64,000 bases of DNA from DATFVJ01 sp963727015 (GTDB taxonomy: Bacteria; Actinomycetota; Actinomycetes; Streptosporangiales; Streptosporangiaceae). The stretch covers positions 29,912 through 93,911 of the forward strand of contig CAVSEV010000004.1 in the NCBI GenBank assembly GCA_963727015.1, read 5' to 3'. Made by a program: the position numbers and the translations under genes. Below, in pieces: positions 8,784 through 16,979 of the stretch (the first letter of the stretch is position 1; each line of letters opens with the position of its first letter). A model generated the notes under the pieces. The model made no database searches, was not told the origin of the DNA, and worked only from the letters and a program-made list of their open reading frames with translations.

Positions 8784-9080
8784 TCAGCCGCCCGCCATGG
8801 CCCCGACGACGAGCAACGGCTGCGCCCCGGTCGCGACTGCGTCGGGCAACGGGGCGTCAGGCGGCTCGTGGGACAGGTCGAGCTCGCAGGCGAAGAACCG
8901 GATGAACGCGCGGCGCTCCTTCGTGCTGCGGTCGCGGATCGTCCCGCGCAGCGCCGGATAGCGCGCCTCGAGCGCGTCGAGCACCAAACGCTGCGTGACC
9001 CGGCCCGATACGTCCAGCTCAACCTCGCCATGGACGCGCGCGAGCGCCCGCAGGTGTGCCGGGAGCACGACCCGGATCAC
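8784..9080 (-). CDS. MoaD/ThiS-family ubiquitin-like sulfur-carrier-type protein
   Basis: This 98-aa protein has the beta-grasp pattern of MoaD/ThiS: an IRVVLPAHLRALARV strand, a GRVTQRLVLDALEARYPALRG helix, and a C-terminal LLVVGAMAGG that ends in the Gly-Gly used for adenylation and thiocarboxylation. It starts inside the stop region of the BNR-repeat gene (ATGA overlap at 9077-9080) and is followed after 3 bp by the PPOX gene. No molybdopterin or thiamine synthesis genes are nearby, so its sulfur acceptor, if any, is unknown. Confidence 0.8.
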   Translation of the reverse strand: MIRVVLPAHLRALARVHGEVELDVSGRVTQRLVLDALEARYPALRGTIRDRSTKERRAFIRFFACELDLSHEPPDAPLPDAVATGAQPLLVVGAMAGG

Positions 9081-10192
9081 GGCAGCGTCTGAGCTTCCAC
9101 AGACAGCACCGCGGGAAGGTCACGGACGATAGGTGCCCAGCTGTCACCCGCGTCGGCCGACGCGTACACCTGCCCGCCGGTGGTGCCGAAGTAGACGCCG
9201 CACGAATCGAGCGCATCGACGGCCATCGCATCCCGCAGCACGTTGACGTAGCAGTTGCTCTGCGGCAGCCCTTTGGTCAGCGGCTCCCACTCGTCCCCGC
9301 CGCTCCGGCTGCGGTACACCCGCAGCTTCCCATCGGGCGGGTAATGCTCGGAGTCGCTCTTGATCGGAACAACGTAGATGGTGTCAGGCTCGTGCGCGTG
9401 CACGTCGATGGGGAAGCCGAAGTCGGTCGGCAGGTTGCCGCTGATTTCCCGCCACGAGTCACCGCCGTCGTCGCTGCGCATGACGTCCCAATGCTTCTGC
9501 ATGAACAGCACACCGGGCCGCGACGGGTGCATTGCGATGCGGTGCACGCAGTGGCCGACCTCGGCGTCCGGGTCAGGGATGCCTTCCGACTTCAGGCCAC
9601 GGTTCGCCGCCCGCCACGTCTTTCCCGCGTCATCGCTCCTGAATACCCCCGCGGCCGAGATGGCCACGAGGATCCGCCCGGGATCGCCCGGATCGAGCAC
9701 GATCGTGTGCAGGCACATTCCGCCGGCACCTGGCTGCCAGGAGGGCCCGGAGCCATGGCCGCGCAGTCCGGCGAGTTCGTGCCACTCCTGCCCGCCGTCG
9801 ATCGAGCGGAACAAGGCGGCGTCTTCGACCCCGGCGTAGATCGTGTCGGGATCGGTGAGGGAAGGCTCGAGATGCCACACGCGGGCGAATTCCCAGGGGT
9901 GCGGCGTGCCGTCATACCACTGATGGGTGCCAGGGACGCCGTCGTACTCGAACTGGTGACCGACCGGCTCCCACGTTTGGCCGCCGTCGTCGGAACGCTG
10001 GATCTGCTGCCCGAACCAGCCGTTGGACTGCGACGCGTACAGCCGCGCCTGGTCGACGGGAGATCCCTTGAGGTGGTATATCTCCCAGCCGCCGAAGTGC
10101 GGGCCGCTGACGTCCCAGTGCTCGCGGTTGCCGTCTGAGGTCAGGACGAATGCACCCTTGCGCGTCCCAACCAGTACCCGTACCCCGGTCAT
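9077..10192 (-). CDS. BNR/WD40-like beta-propeller protein (sialidase-fold, VPS10-like)
   Basis: The 371-aa product begins VRVLVGTRKGAFVLTSDG and contains repeated Asp-box motifs (S-x-D-x-G-x-T-W type): RSDDGGQTWEPV near residue 65, RSIDGGQEWHEL near 128, RSDDAGKTWRAA near 184, RSDDGGDSWREI near 235, RSRSGGDEWEPL and ASADAGDSWAPI. This is a six-bladed or larger propeller with no signal peptide, so it is probably cytoplasmic. The catalytic residues of true sialidases are not evident, so a binding or scaffold role is as likely as hydrolysis. It is first in an operon with the MoaD-like and PPOX genes. Paired DosR-like boxes lie 60-100 bp upstream. Confidence 0.82.
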   Translation of the reverse strand: MTGVRVLVGTRKGAFVLTSDGNREHWDVSGPHFGGWEIYHLKGSPVDQARLYASQSNGWFGQQIQRSDDGGQTWEPVGHQFEYDGVPGTHQWYDGTPHPWEFARVWHLEPSLTDPDTIYAGVEDAALFRSIDGGQEWHELAGLRGHGSGPSWQPGAGGMCLHTIVLDPGDPGRILVAISAAGVFRSDDAGKTWRAANRGLKSEGIPDPDAEVGHCVHRIAMHPSRPGVLFMQKHWDVMRSDDGGDSWREISGNLPTDFGFPIDVHAHEPDTIYVVPIKSDSEHYPPDGKLRVYRSRSGGDEWEPLTKGLPQSNCYVNVLRDAMAVDALDSCGVYFGTTGGQVYASADAGDSWAPIVRDLPAVLSVEAQTLP

Positions 10193-10251
10193 CCGCCACT
10201 CCCTTCATGCCCGCGCCTCCGCCCCAACGTAACCGATGACGCACGTGCCTG

Positions 10252-10291
10252 GGGGACCAAAGGCCCCACTGGGTAGCCCTTTGGGCCCTTC
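10252..10291. promoter_or_regulatory. Paired DosR/DevR-like boxes between the BNR operon and the oxidase gene
   Basis: GGGGACCAAAGGCCCC at 10252-10267 is a near-perfect palindrome of DosR-box form. AGCCCTTTGGGCCCTT at 10276-10291 is a second, weaker copy. Their centres are 24 bp apart, nearly the same spacing as the pair before the nitroreductase gene. They lie 60-100 bp upstream of the BNR gene start and more than 200 bp upstream of the oxidase start, so the minus-strand operon is the likelier target. Confidence 0.55.
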
Positions 10292-10503
10292 CAGATGGGG
10301 CCAGCCGGCCATTCGATGGCAAACGGATCGGCTGAGGTCGACCCGGATTTGCCGCTGTTTATGGTGACAGCAAGTATTAGCCTGTTCCCGTTTCCGCTGG
10401 ACTGTCACCTCCTCGCCGAAGGACGGGCGGAGCTTTCGCCGCCCAGGCGATCACCCGATGATCCGCAAGCCACGCGGAGGTGGGAGGACGAGGTGGGAAG
10501 ACA

Positions 10504-12210
10504 ATGACCGGTACCACGCGCCGGCAGTTCCTGCGGTACAGCATGGGTACGGGCGCCGCGCTGGCGCTGCCGGCGGCGGCGTTGCGGAGGTTCGCGCCCG
10601 CGGCGGCAGGCACGACGGGCGGGAAGCTGAGGAAATTCATCCAGCCGGTGCCGTTACCAGGGGCGGGCATCGTCGTGGCGGCACAGCGCGGGCCAGGCCG
10701 GTACGCGTTCACCCAGCGCCAGATCAGCCGGCAGCTGCACCCTGACCTGCCACCGACCCCGATATGGGCCTATGACGACGGCTCCGGGCTGGCCGGCCAG
10801 GCCGGCTCGTTCGGGATGGCGATCGTGGCGCAGAGCGGAACGCCGATCAAGGTCAGCTACACCAACGACCTGCCGGAGAGTTACCCGGCCTGGATCCCCG
10901 TCGATACCCGGCTGACGCCGCGCGGCAGGCAGGTGCGGCTGATGACGCACCTGCACGGCGGCTTCGTGGCGGCCGCCAGCGACGGCAACCCGACGGTCAC
11001 CCCTGACGGGTTCGGCCGCGGCGAGACCCAGCACGTCAGCTACACCAACCAGCTACCGCAGATGCCTGCCTCGCTGCGCTGGTTCCACGACCACGGGCTG
11101 GGCACCACCCGGCTGGACGTGTTCGCCGGCCTCGCCGGGGCTTACCTCATCCGCGACGGTTACGACACCGGCACCGAACCCAACCCGATCGGGATCCCCG
11201 GTGGCGCCTACGAGATCCCGCTCGTGATCCAGGACCGGCAGTTCAGCCCGGACGGCACGTTCTTGTACCCGGTCAGCGAGATCCCAGGCATCACCTGGAT
11301 CGGCGAGTACTTCGGCGATGTCATGCTGGCCAACGGCAAGGTCTGGCCGTATCTGGATGTCGAGCCACGGATGTACAGGTTCCGGATCCTGAACGGCTGC
11401 AACGCACGGATCATGAGCCTGAGCATGGGCGGCCTGCCGATGTGGCAGATCGGCGCCGAGGGCGGGCTGTTCGACGTGCCCGTGCCCGTGCGGCGCCTCG
11501 TCCTTGCTTCCGCCGAGCGGGCGGACGTCATCGTCGACTTCCGCGGGCTGGCCGGCCGGTCGCTGGTACTGAGCAACGGGACGCCCGCGGCGCCCGTATC
11601 GACCCCGGCTCCCCCGCTGGCCGACGTGATGCAAATCCGTGTCGGCACCAGGGTCACCCACCGCGGACCGAAATCGATCCCGTCGAGCCTGCCAGGACAG
11701 CGGGCCAGGCTGCGCCATCCGGTCAGGACGCGGTACATCACGCTCAACGAGATCGCCCCGGAGACGGCCGGCTGGTACCTCAACCTGAACGGCGCCCACT
11801 TCGACGAAAGGCCGGTGACCGAGACCCCGCGGGCAGGCACGGTGGAGGACTGGGTCTTCGTCAACCTGACCCCGGACACCCACCCGATGCACGTGCACCT
11901 GGTCACGTTCCAGGTGGTCGGCAGGACGCCGTTCAATGATAACGCCTACCAGAAGGCCCACGGCGGCAAGAACGGGGTCCCAGGCGGGATCGACCCGGCG
12001 CCGTTCGCCACCGGGCCGATGGTGCCGCCGGCTCCCGACGAGCGGGGCTTCAAGGACACGGTCAAGGCGAACCCCGGCTACTTCACCACAATCCGGGCGA
12101 AGTTCGACCTGCCGAGGGGCGTTAAGGGCCCGCAGACCTACGTGCACCACTGCCACATCGTCGAGCATGAGGACAACGACATGATGCGCCCGTTCACCGT
12201 GCTGCCATGA
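10504..12210 (+). CDS. Tat-exported multicopper oxidase
   Basis: The 568-aa product begins with a Tat signal (TTRRQFLRYSMGTG, then an Ala-rich hydrophobic stretch). It carries all four copper-binding segments of three-domain laccase/bilirubin oxidase/CotA-type enzymes: HLHGG near residue 149, WFHDHG near 195, HPMHVHL near 460, and HHCHIVEHEDNDMM near 548-560 with the type-1 Cys and axial Met. It should oxidise phenols, bilirubin-like substrates or metal ions outside the membrane, reducing oxygen to water. I chose the ATG at 10504 because it keeps the twin-arginine close to the N-terminus and has a GAGGTGGGAAG ribosome-binding site. It is apparently monocistronic, ending before a strong hairpin. 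Confidence 0.9.
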   Translation: MTGTTRRQFLRYSMGTGAALALPAAALRRFAPAAAGTTGGKLRKFIQPVPLPGAGIVVAAQRGPGRYAFTQRQISRQLHPDLPPTPIWAYDDGSGLAGQAGSFGMAIVAQSGTPIKVSYTNDLPESYPAWIPVDTRLTPRGRQVRLMTHLHGGFVAAASDGNPTVTPDGFGRGETQHVSYTNQLPQMPASLRWFHDHGLGTTRLDVFAGLAGAYLIRDGYDTGTEPNPIGIPGGAYEIPLVIQDRQFSPDGTFLYPVSEIPGITWIGEYFGDVMLANGKVWPYLDVEPRMYRFRILNGCNARIMSLSMGGLPMWQIGAEGGLFDVPVPVRRLVLASAERADVIVDFRGLAGRSLVLSNGTPAAPVSTPAPPLADVMQIRVGTRVTHRGPKSIPSSLPGQRARLRHPVRTRYITLNEIAPETAGWYLNLNGAHFDERPVTETPRAGTVEDWVFVNLTPDTHPMHVHLVTFQVVGRTPFNDNAYQKAHGGKNGVPGGIDPAPFATGPMVPPAPDERGFKDTVKANPGYFTTIRAKFDLPRGVKGPQTYVHHCHIVEHEDNDMMRPFTVLP

Positions 12211-12292
12211 CATCCCTACTGCCATGACATGGGTGACCGCGCAGGTCCCACTGACCGGCCGCATGGCCGGCCGCAGGACAGGCCGTGACAGC

Positions 12293-12372
12293 ACGCGGCA
12301 GCCGTTCGGGACCTTGATACGTAACGGCTTCGCGGCCCGAACCACCGTTGGGCCTGCGGGGGATCCCGGGGG
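12293..12372. repeat. Composite 3'-end repeat, copy 1
   Basis: The interval after the oxidase gene has an inverted CCGAACGGCTGCCGCG block (minus strand, about 12297-12312), a TAACGGCTTCGCGG block (about 12320-12334), and CTGCGGGGGATCCCGGGGG at 12354-12372. The same blocks recur at 44125-44220 and 56466-56519, and shorter versions at 49557 and 35660. All copies are intergenic and follow gene ends. Confidence 0.5.
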
Positions 12373-12384
12373 CCGTCCCCCGGG
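12365..12384. terminator. GC hairpin after the multicopper oxidase gene
   Basis: CCCGGGGG (12365-12372), a 4-nt loop CCGT and CCCCCGGG (12377-12384) form a perfect 8-bp stem that overlaps the end of the composite repeat. It would stop transcription from the oxidase gene before the next operon. Confidence 0.5.
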
Positions 12385-12446
12385 GCACGGCTGCCGCGGG
12401 CGCGTCTGCGACCTGCGCGTAGGCTGCGAATCGCAGAGGAGGTCCG

Positions 12447-13433
12447 ATGGCAACTGTTGAGACGGTACGAGGGCCGGTCGACGTCGGCGACCTCGGCCCC
12501 ACCCTGATGCACGAACACGTCTTCATCCTGTCCACCGAGCACGTGCAGAACTACGGTGACGGCCTGTGGTGGGACGAGGAGTTCCGGGTCGCGGATGCGG
12601 TCTCCAGGCTCCGCGCGCTGCGCGGCAAGGGAATCACCACGATCGCCGACCCGACCGTCTGGGGACTCGGCCGCTACATCCCGCGGATCCAGCGGATCGC
12701 CGAGCAGATCGAGCTGAACATCGTCGTGGCCACCGGGCTTTACGTGTACGAGGAGCTACCGCATCAGTACACCTACCGCGGCCCTGGCCTGCTGCTTGAC
12801 ATGCCGGAACCGATGGTCGCCGACTTCACCCGCGACATCACGGAGGGCATCGGCACCACGGGCGTGAAGGCGGCATTCCTCAAATGCTGCGTCGAGGCTC
12901 CCGGCCTCACTCCTGGGGTGGAGCGCATTGCCCGTGCCGTCGCCCGCACGCACGTCGAGACCGGCGCGCCTGTCACCGTGCATACCTCGGGCCCCGCTCA
13001 GTCAGGGCGGCTGGTGATCGGCCTGTTCGGCAAGGAGGGCGCCGACCTGACCAAACTGGTCATCGGGCACGCCGGGGACAGCAACGACCTCGACTACCTG
13101 ATGGAACTGGCGGACTCCGGCGCGACGCTCGGCATGGACAGGTTCGGGCTCGACCTTTTCAACCCGACGCCCGAACGGGTGCGGACGATCGCGGCGCTCG
13201 CCGCGCGCGGCTACGCCGACCGGATGGTGCTCGCGCACGACGCGGACTGCTTCATCGACTGGTTCGGGGCCGGCCATGACGCGGCCAAGGCGGCGGCCGC
13301 GCCGAACTGGCATTACACGTATATCAGCGACGATGTGCTCCCCGCCCTGCGCGAGGCCGGGGTCACCGACGCGCAGATCGAGCAGATGCTTGTCGTCAAC
13401 CCGCGCCGTTATTTCAGCGGAGGTGCGGCATGA
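12447..13433 (+). CDS. Phosphotriesterase-family metal-dependent hydrolase
   Basis: The 328-aa product has the amidohydrolase TIM-barrel metal ligands in order: LMHEHVF (HxH) near residue 22, a Lys in GVKAAFLKC near 140 that would be the carboxylated bridge, VHTSG near 178, IGHAGDSND near 208, and LAHDADCF with the final Asp near 260. This fits phosphotriesterase-related proteins, many of which are lactonases or other ester hydrolases rather than organophosphatases; Ser replaces the usual Gly or Thr in some loops. GAGGAGGTCCG gives a strong ribosome-binding site. It overlaps the acyl-CoA synthetase gene by 4 bp (ATGA), suggesting that the hydrolase releases an acid that the synthetase activates. 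Confidence 0.85.
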   Translation: MATVETVRGPVDVGDLGPTLMHEHVFILSTEHVQNYGDGLWWDEEFRVADAVSRLRALRGKGITTIADPTVWGLGRYIPRIQRIAEQIELNIVVATGLYVYEELPHQYTYRGPGLLLDMPEPMVADFTRDITEGIGTTGVKAAFLKCCVEAPGLTPGVERIARAVARTHVETGAPVTVHTSGPAQSGRLVIGLFGKEGADLTKLVIGHAGDSNDLDYLMELADSGATLGMDRFGLDLFNPTPERVRTIAALAARGYADRMVLAHDADCFIDWFGAGHDAAKAAAAPNWHYTYISDDVLPALREAGVTDAQIEQMLVVNPRRYFSGGAA

Positions 13434-14935
13434 GCGCGCCGTTCGACGAGGCCGGGGTGACCCGCGGCCCGGACGGGATCAGGCGCTACGACCGGCTGCC
13501 TGACAGCCTGGTCCACATGCTGCGCGGCAGCGCGGAGGCCCACCCGGGCCGCGAGGCGCTCGCCGAGACCGGGGGCGGTCCCCGGCTCACCTACCGCGAA
13601 CTCTGGGACCGCGCCGCACGGGTGGCGGGCGGGCTGCGCGCGGCCGGCGTGCAGCGGGGCGACCGCGTCGCGCTCCGGCTCGGCAACGGCGTCGACTGGG
13701 TCCTCGCGTTCTTCGGCACGGCGCTGGCCGGCGGCATCGCCGTGCCCGTTAACACCCGGCTGACGGAATCCGAAGCGGCCTTCGTCATATCGGACAGCGG
13801 CGCCGCGTTCGCCGTCGCGCCCGGCGACCCGCTGCCGGACGGCGCGCCGCTGGCGATCGACGACGCGGCACCCGGCGACCCGGCGGCGATCTTCTACACC
13901 AGCGGCACGACCGGCTTCCCCAAAGGCGCCGTGACCACGCACGAGAACTTCCTGTCGAACTGCGAGAGCTGCCGGCGGATCCTGAAGACGAGCAGCGTGG
14001 ATGAGCCGCCGCGGACGCTGATCTCGGTGCCGCTGTTCCACGTCACTGGCTGCAACAGCCAACTGCTCTTCGCCACGTACCTGGCGGGAACCAGCGTCAT
14101 CATGCCGCAGTTCGACGTCGGCACGTTCCTGCGGGCGATCGAGACAGAGCGGATCGACGTGCTCACCACGGTGCCGGCGATCTACTGGCTGGCGATCAAC
14201 CAGCCGCTGTTCGCGGAGACCGACGTGTCCACCGTGCGCGCGCTGTCCTATGGCGGCGCACCGATCGCTCCCGAGCTGGTCGGCAGGATCATGAAGGCGT
14301 TCCCCGCGGCGCGGGTGGGTAACGGCTTCGGCCTCACCGAGACGTCCAGCGTCACCAGTTACCTGCCGCACGAGTACGCCGCGGGGCACGCAGACTCGGT
14401 GGGCTTCCCCGTGCCTGTGTGCGACGTGAAGATCGACACGTTCGGCGGACAGGACGTCGGCGAGCTGCTCGTCCGCGGGCCGAACGTGGTCGCGGGCTAC
14501 TGGAACAACCCGGACGCGACCGCCGCGATGTTCACCGGCGGGTGGCTGCATACGGGCGACCTCGCCCGCATCGGCGCCGAAGGCCTCATCTACATCGTCG
14601 ACCGGGCCAAAGACATGATCAACCGCGGCGGCGAGAACGTCTACTGCGTCGAGGTCGAGAACGCCCTGGCCGGCGCGCCAGGGGTGTACGAGGCGGCCGT
14701 GGTCGGCGTGGCCGACAAGGTGATGGGCGAGAAGGTCGGCGCGGTGGTCGTGCCTGTCCCCGGCGCTACGATCGACGTCGAGGCGGTGCTGGCTTACCTC
14801 CGGGAACGGATAGCAGACTTCAAGGTGCCGCAGTACGTCGTGGTGCGGACCGATGTCCTCCCCCGCAATGCTGGCGGAAAGCTGCTCAAGAGCAGGCTCC
14901 GCGCCGAGACCAGCTGGGACCCACCGGTTCGCTAG
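13430..14935 (+). CDS. Class I acyl-CoA synthetase (AMP-forming)
   Basis: The 501-aa product has the adenylate-forming P-loop IFYTSGTTGFPKGA near residue 155, the aromatic-Gly motif GNGFGLTETSS near 300, the GWLHTGDLARI hinge motif near 370, DRAKDMINRGGENVYCVEVE, and the catalytic Lys in RNAGGKLLKSRLR near the end. It activates a fatty or aromatic carboxylate as a CoA thioester. Its ATG overlaps the TGA of the phosphotriesterase-family gene, so the two form a two-gene operon. The real substrate cannot be read from sequence. Confidence 0.88.
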   Translation: MSAPFDEAGVTRGPDGIRRYDRLPDSLVHMLRGSAEAHPGREALAETGGGPRLTYRELWDRAARVAGGLRAAGVQRGDRVALRLGNGVDWVLAFFGTALAGGIAVPVNTRLTESEAAFVISDSGAAFAVAPGDPLPDGAPLAIDDAAPGDPAAIFYTSGTTGFPKGAVTTHENFLSNCESCRRILKTSSVDEPPRTLISVPLFHVTGCNSQLLFATYLAGTSVIMPQFDVGTFLRAIETERIDVLTTVPAIYWLAINQPLFAETDVSTVRALSYGGAPIAPELVGRIMKAFPAARVGNGFGLTETSSVTSYLPHEYAAGHADSVGFPVPVCDVKIDTFGGQDVGELLVRGPNVVAGYWNNPDATAAMFTGGWLHTGDLARIGAEGLIYIVDRAKDMINRGGENVYCVEVENALAGAPGVYEAAVVGVADKVMGEKVGAVVVPVPGATIDVEAVLAYLRERIADFKVPQYVVVRTDVLPRNAGGKLLKSRLRAETSWDPPVR

Positions 14936-14937
14936 CC

Positions 14938-15085
14938 CCGGTCTCAGGTGCCCGGTCTCAGGTGCCCGGTCTCAGGTGCCCGGTCTCAGGTGCCCGGTCT
15001 CAGGTGCCCGGTCTCAGGTGCCCGGTCTCAGGTGCCCGGCCTCACCTGCCCCGGTCTCACCTGCCCGGCCTCACCTGCCCCGGCT
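14938..15085. repeat. 14-bp minisatellite with a strand switch
   Basis: GGTCTCAGGTGCCC is repeated about eight times from 14938 to 15040. After that the units change to GGCCTCACCTGCCC and similar until about 15085. CAGGTG and CACCTG are reverse complements, so the right half can fold back on the left half. The period is not a multiple of three and the array begins just after the synthetase stop codon. Confidence 0.85.
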
Positions 15086-15283
15086 TCACTTGCTCGGCTG
15101 CGGAGTTTTGCACGAAATCTTAGGATTCGCACCGAGGTAGTTGAGCGGGCCCGCAACAATCGTGACGGCGATTGTCGCCCCTTTGTTACAGTTTAGGTTG
15201 GATGTAGTGTAGTAATGGCGCTGACCAGCGGCGAAGGCTCCGATGATGAGCCACAGGACGATAAATGCCGAGACGATATGCAT
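15086..15283 (-). CDS. Small membrane protein, unknown function
   Basis: The 65-aa product starts MHIVSAFIVLWLIIGAFAAG, a clear membrane segment. It then has a polar loop with one Cys (NLNCNKGATIA), a second hydrophobic stretch VTIVAGPLNYLGANPK, and a Cys near the end. GCGGAGGTAACCC gives a good ribosome-binding site before the ATG at 15283, and base use changes to lower GC than the surroundings. It resembles short conserved actinobacterial membrane proteins of unknown role. It lies alone between a minisatellite and a gene-free interval. Confidence 0.65.
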   Translation of the reverse strand: MHIVSAFIVLWLIIGAFAAGQRHYYTTSNLNCNKGATIAVTIVAGPLNYLGANPKISCKTPQPSK

Positions 15284-15730
15284 GGGTTACCTCCGCTTGG
15301 CGCACCCGCTTACGCCAGAATCAGGATGATTCAATCGTGATTCTATCCGGCTGCGCGTCATTAGCTGCCGCCGCGCGCAGCCGGCCCGTCGGAGCGCCGC
15401 GGGAGATTTGATTCGGAGGCTGAGCCTTCATCGCGGCTCACCCCCGGACGCCGATCGCCGTCAGCCGCCGGACCTCAGCCCAGGCAGGCCCGGCTGTACC
15501 GCGGGTGGGCCCACCGCTGCACCGCCGGCGCACCCACCGCTGCACCGCCGGCGCAGCGCCGCTGCCGACGGCACGGGCTACCCGGCTGCCCGGACAGGGG
15601 CGGCCCTGAAATCATTTCGCCCGTGCTCGCCTCGTCCGGTACGATCCCGGGATTGTCTTCACTGCTGGGAGCCCATGAGGTTCGCGTGTGGTCTCCCCGG
15701 CGGTTCCCAGGCTGAGAGCAGGTTTCGTTA
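15284..15730. other. Gene-free interval with a hairpin and a short duplication
   Basis: I see no supported gene in these 447 bp. There is a perfect 11-bp inverted repeat CCGGCTGCGCG (15347-15357) and CGCGCAGCCGG (15374-15384) with a 16-nt loop. A 23-bp direct duplication (CCCACCGCTGCACCGCCGG units) begins at 15510 and 15533. The promoter of the VOC gene should lie near the right end. Confidence 0.5.
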
Positions 15731-16111
15731 ATGGCATGTCGTATCAGTGAGCTCGTGCTCGGTTGCCGCGACCCTGAGGTGCTGGCGCGGTTCTGGTGCG
15801 AGGTCCTGGACTTCGTCGTGCTCGATCGCGAGGACGACGGCTCGCTGGAGATCGGGCCGCGCGAAGGGTTCGGCGGTCCCCAGCCGACGATCATCCTCAG
15901 TCGCAGGGATGAGCCGGAGAAGGGGAAATCCCGGCTGCACATCGACGTCAACGCCACCGACCGCGATCAGGACGCCGAGCTCGAACGCCTTCTGAGGCTC
16001 GGTGCGCGCCCGGCCGACATCGGCCAGACAGGGCAGGAGCAGTGGCATGTCCTGGCCGACCCCGAAGGCAATGAGTTCTGCCTGCTCAAGACCCGCCTGG
16101 ACCCACTCTGA
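15731..16111 (+). CDS. VOC-superfamily (glyoxalase/dioxygenase fold) protein
   Basis: The 126-aa product has two betaalphabetabetabeta modules typical of the vicinal oxygen chelate fold. It opens ISELVLGCRDPEVLARFWCEVLDF, has RLHIDVNATDRDQDAELERLLRLGA in the second half, and ends WHVLADPEGNEFCLL with the metal-ligand Glu position conserved. Such small proteins are often antibiotic-binding or glyoxalase-like; no substrate is evident. It is a single gene just upstream of IS remnants. Confidence 0.82.
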   Translation: MACRISELVLGCRDPEVLARFWCEVLDFVVLDREDDGSLEIGPREGFGGPQPTIILSRRDEPEKGKSRLHIDVNATDRDQDAELERLLRLGARPADIGQTGQEQWHVLADPEGNEFCLLKTRLDPL

Positions 16112-16198
16112 TGCTCATCGGTCAGACCTCGGCATCAGGTACCTAGGGGTCTGCCTCGAAGTCCGGTGTGACGGGCGTGTCGTGATCGTGAAGTAAGT

Positions 16199-16648
16199 GA
16201 GGTCTCCCGTAGAGGGTTCATCGACCAAGAAGAACCTGAACACCGGAGACCTCGTGGCCAGCCCGAAACCCTAGCGGTGACGAGGCGGCTGGACCTGACC
16301 GATGAGCAGTGGGCGCGGCTGGAACCGCTGTTGCCTGTGCCCACGCGGTCGGGTCGGCCGTCGGAGTGGACGAAACGGCAGCTCATCGACGGGATCAGGT
16401 GGCGGGTGCGGGTCGGTGCGCCCTGGCGGGACCTCCCGGACTGCTACGGCTCCTGGCGGGCGGTGTATGCGCTGTTCCGGCGGTGGCAGCGGGCCGGGGC
16501 GTGGGCGCAGATCGTCACCGCCCTGCAAACCCGGGCGGACGCGGCCGGACTGATCACCTGGGACGTCAGCGTGGACTCAACGATCGCCCGGGCGCACCAG
16601 CACGCCGCCGGCGCCCGCCGACACGGCCATGATCCCTATCTGTGTTAA
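16199..16648 (+). mobile_element. Truncated IS5-family insertion sequence with transposase N-terminus
   Basis: From 16277 a frame encodes MTRRLDLTDEQWARLEPLLP and continues through WRDLPDCYGSWRAVYALFRRW to TWDVSVDSTIARAHQHAAGA, the N-terminal third of IS5-type (DUF4096 plus DDE) transposases, including the first catalytic Asp in VDST. After about 115 codons the homology stops in HGHDPYLC at 16645, where unrelated repeat sequence begins. Upstream, GAGGTCTCC (16199-16207) and GGAGACCTC (16245-16253) form a perfect inverted repeat with a nested GGTTC/GAACC pair, probably part of the IS leader. The element cannot move by itself. Confidence 0.75.
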
Positions 16649-16692
16649 GTTTCCGGCAAATAGCGCGGGCAAGTTAACACGAAAACGGATCA
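16630..16692. repeat. 63-bp palindromic element, copy 1
   Basis: The element starts TGATCCCTATCTGTGTTAAG and ends GTTAACACGAAAACGGATCA, two imperfectly complementary 20-bp ends around a core with CCGGCAAATAGCGCGGG. A second 63-bp copy in opposite orientation lies at 27045-27107, with about 45 of 63 positions identical after reversal. Confidence 0.65.
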
Positions 16693-16865
16693 TGAAACCG
16701 ATCCACGGTGCGGCGGGCGGCCAGGCACGGAGGGCAGGCGCCCAGCACGAACGGTGAGCCTTCCCCCGCAGTACCCCCACCTGCGGCCCCAGGGCTCCCC
16801 AGCGATCCAGTACTCCCTGCGGCGGCCGCGCACCACCCGCACCCGCACCCCGCAGCGCCAGTACA

Positions 16866-16979
16866 CCCGCGGCGCCAGTGCACCCGCGCCCCCGCGGCGC
16901 CAGCACACCCGCGGCGCCAGCACACCCGCGGCGCCAGCACACCCGCGGCGCCAGCACACCCGCGGCGCCAGTGCATCCC
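16866..16979. repeat. 17-bp minisatellite
   Basis: CCCGCGGCGCCAGCACA recurs with an exact 17-bp period at 16891, 16908, 16925, 16942 and 16959, with a degenerate copy at 16866. The period rules out a simple coding repeat. A short CAGTACTCC duplication follows. Confidence 0.85.

Noticed and set aside
14938..15085. CRISPR array
   Set aside because: Units are contiguous 14-mers without spacers, and no cas genes are present.
16578..16976. Minus-strand frames rich in CAGAAGVLAPR over the 17-bp array
   Set aside because: They are translations of a minisatellite with a period that is not a multiple of three. No start signal or domain.
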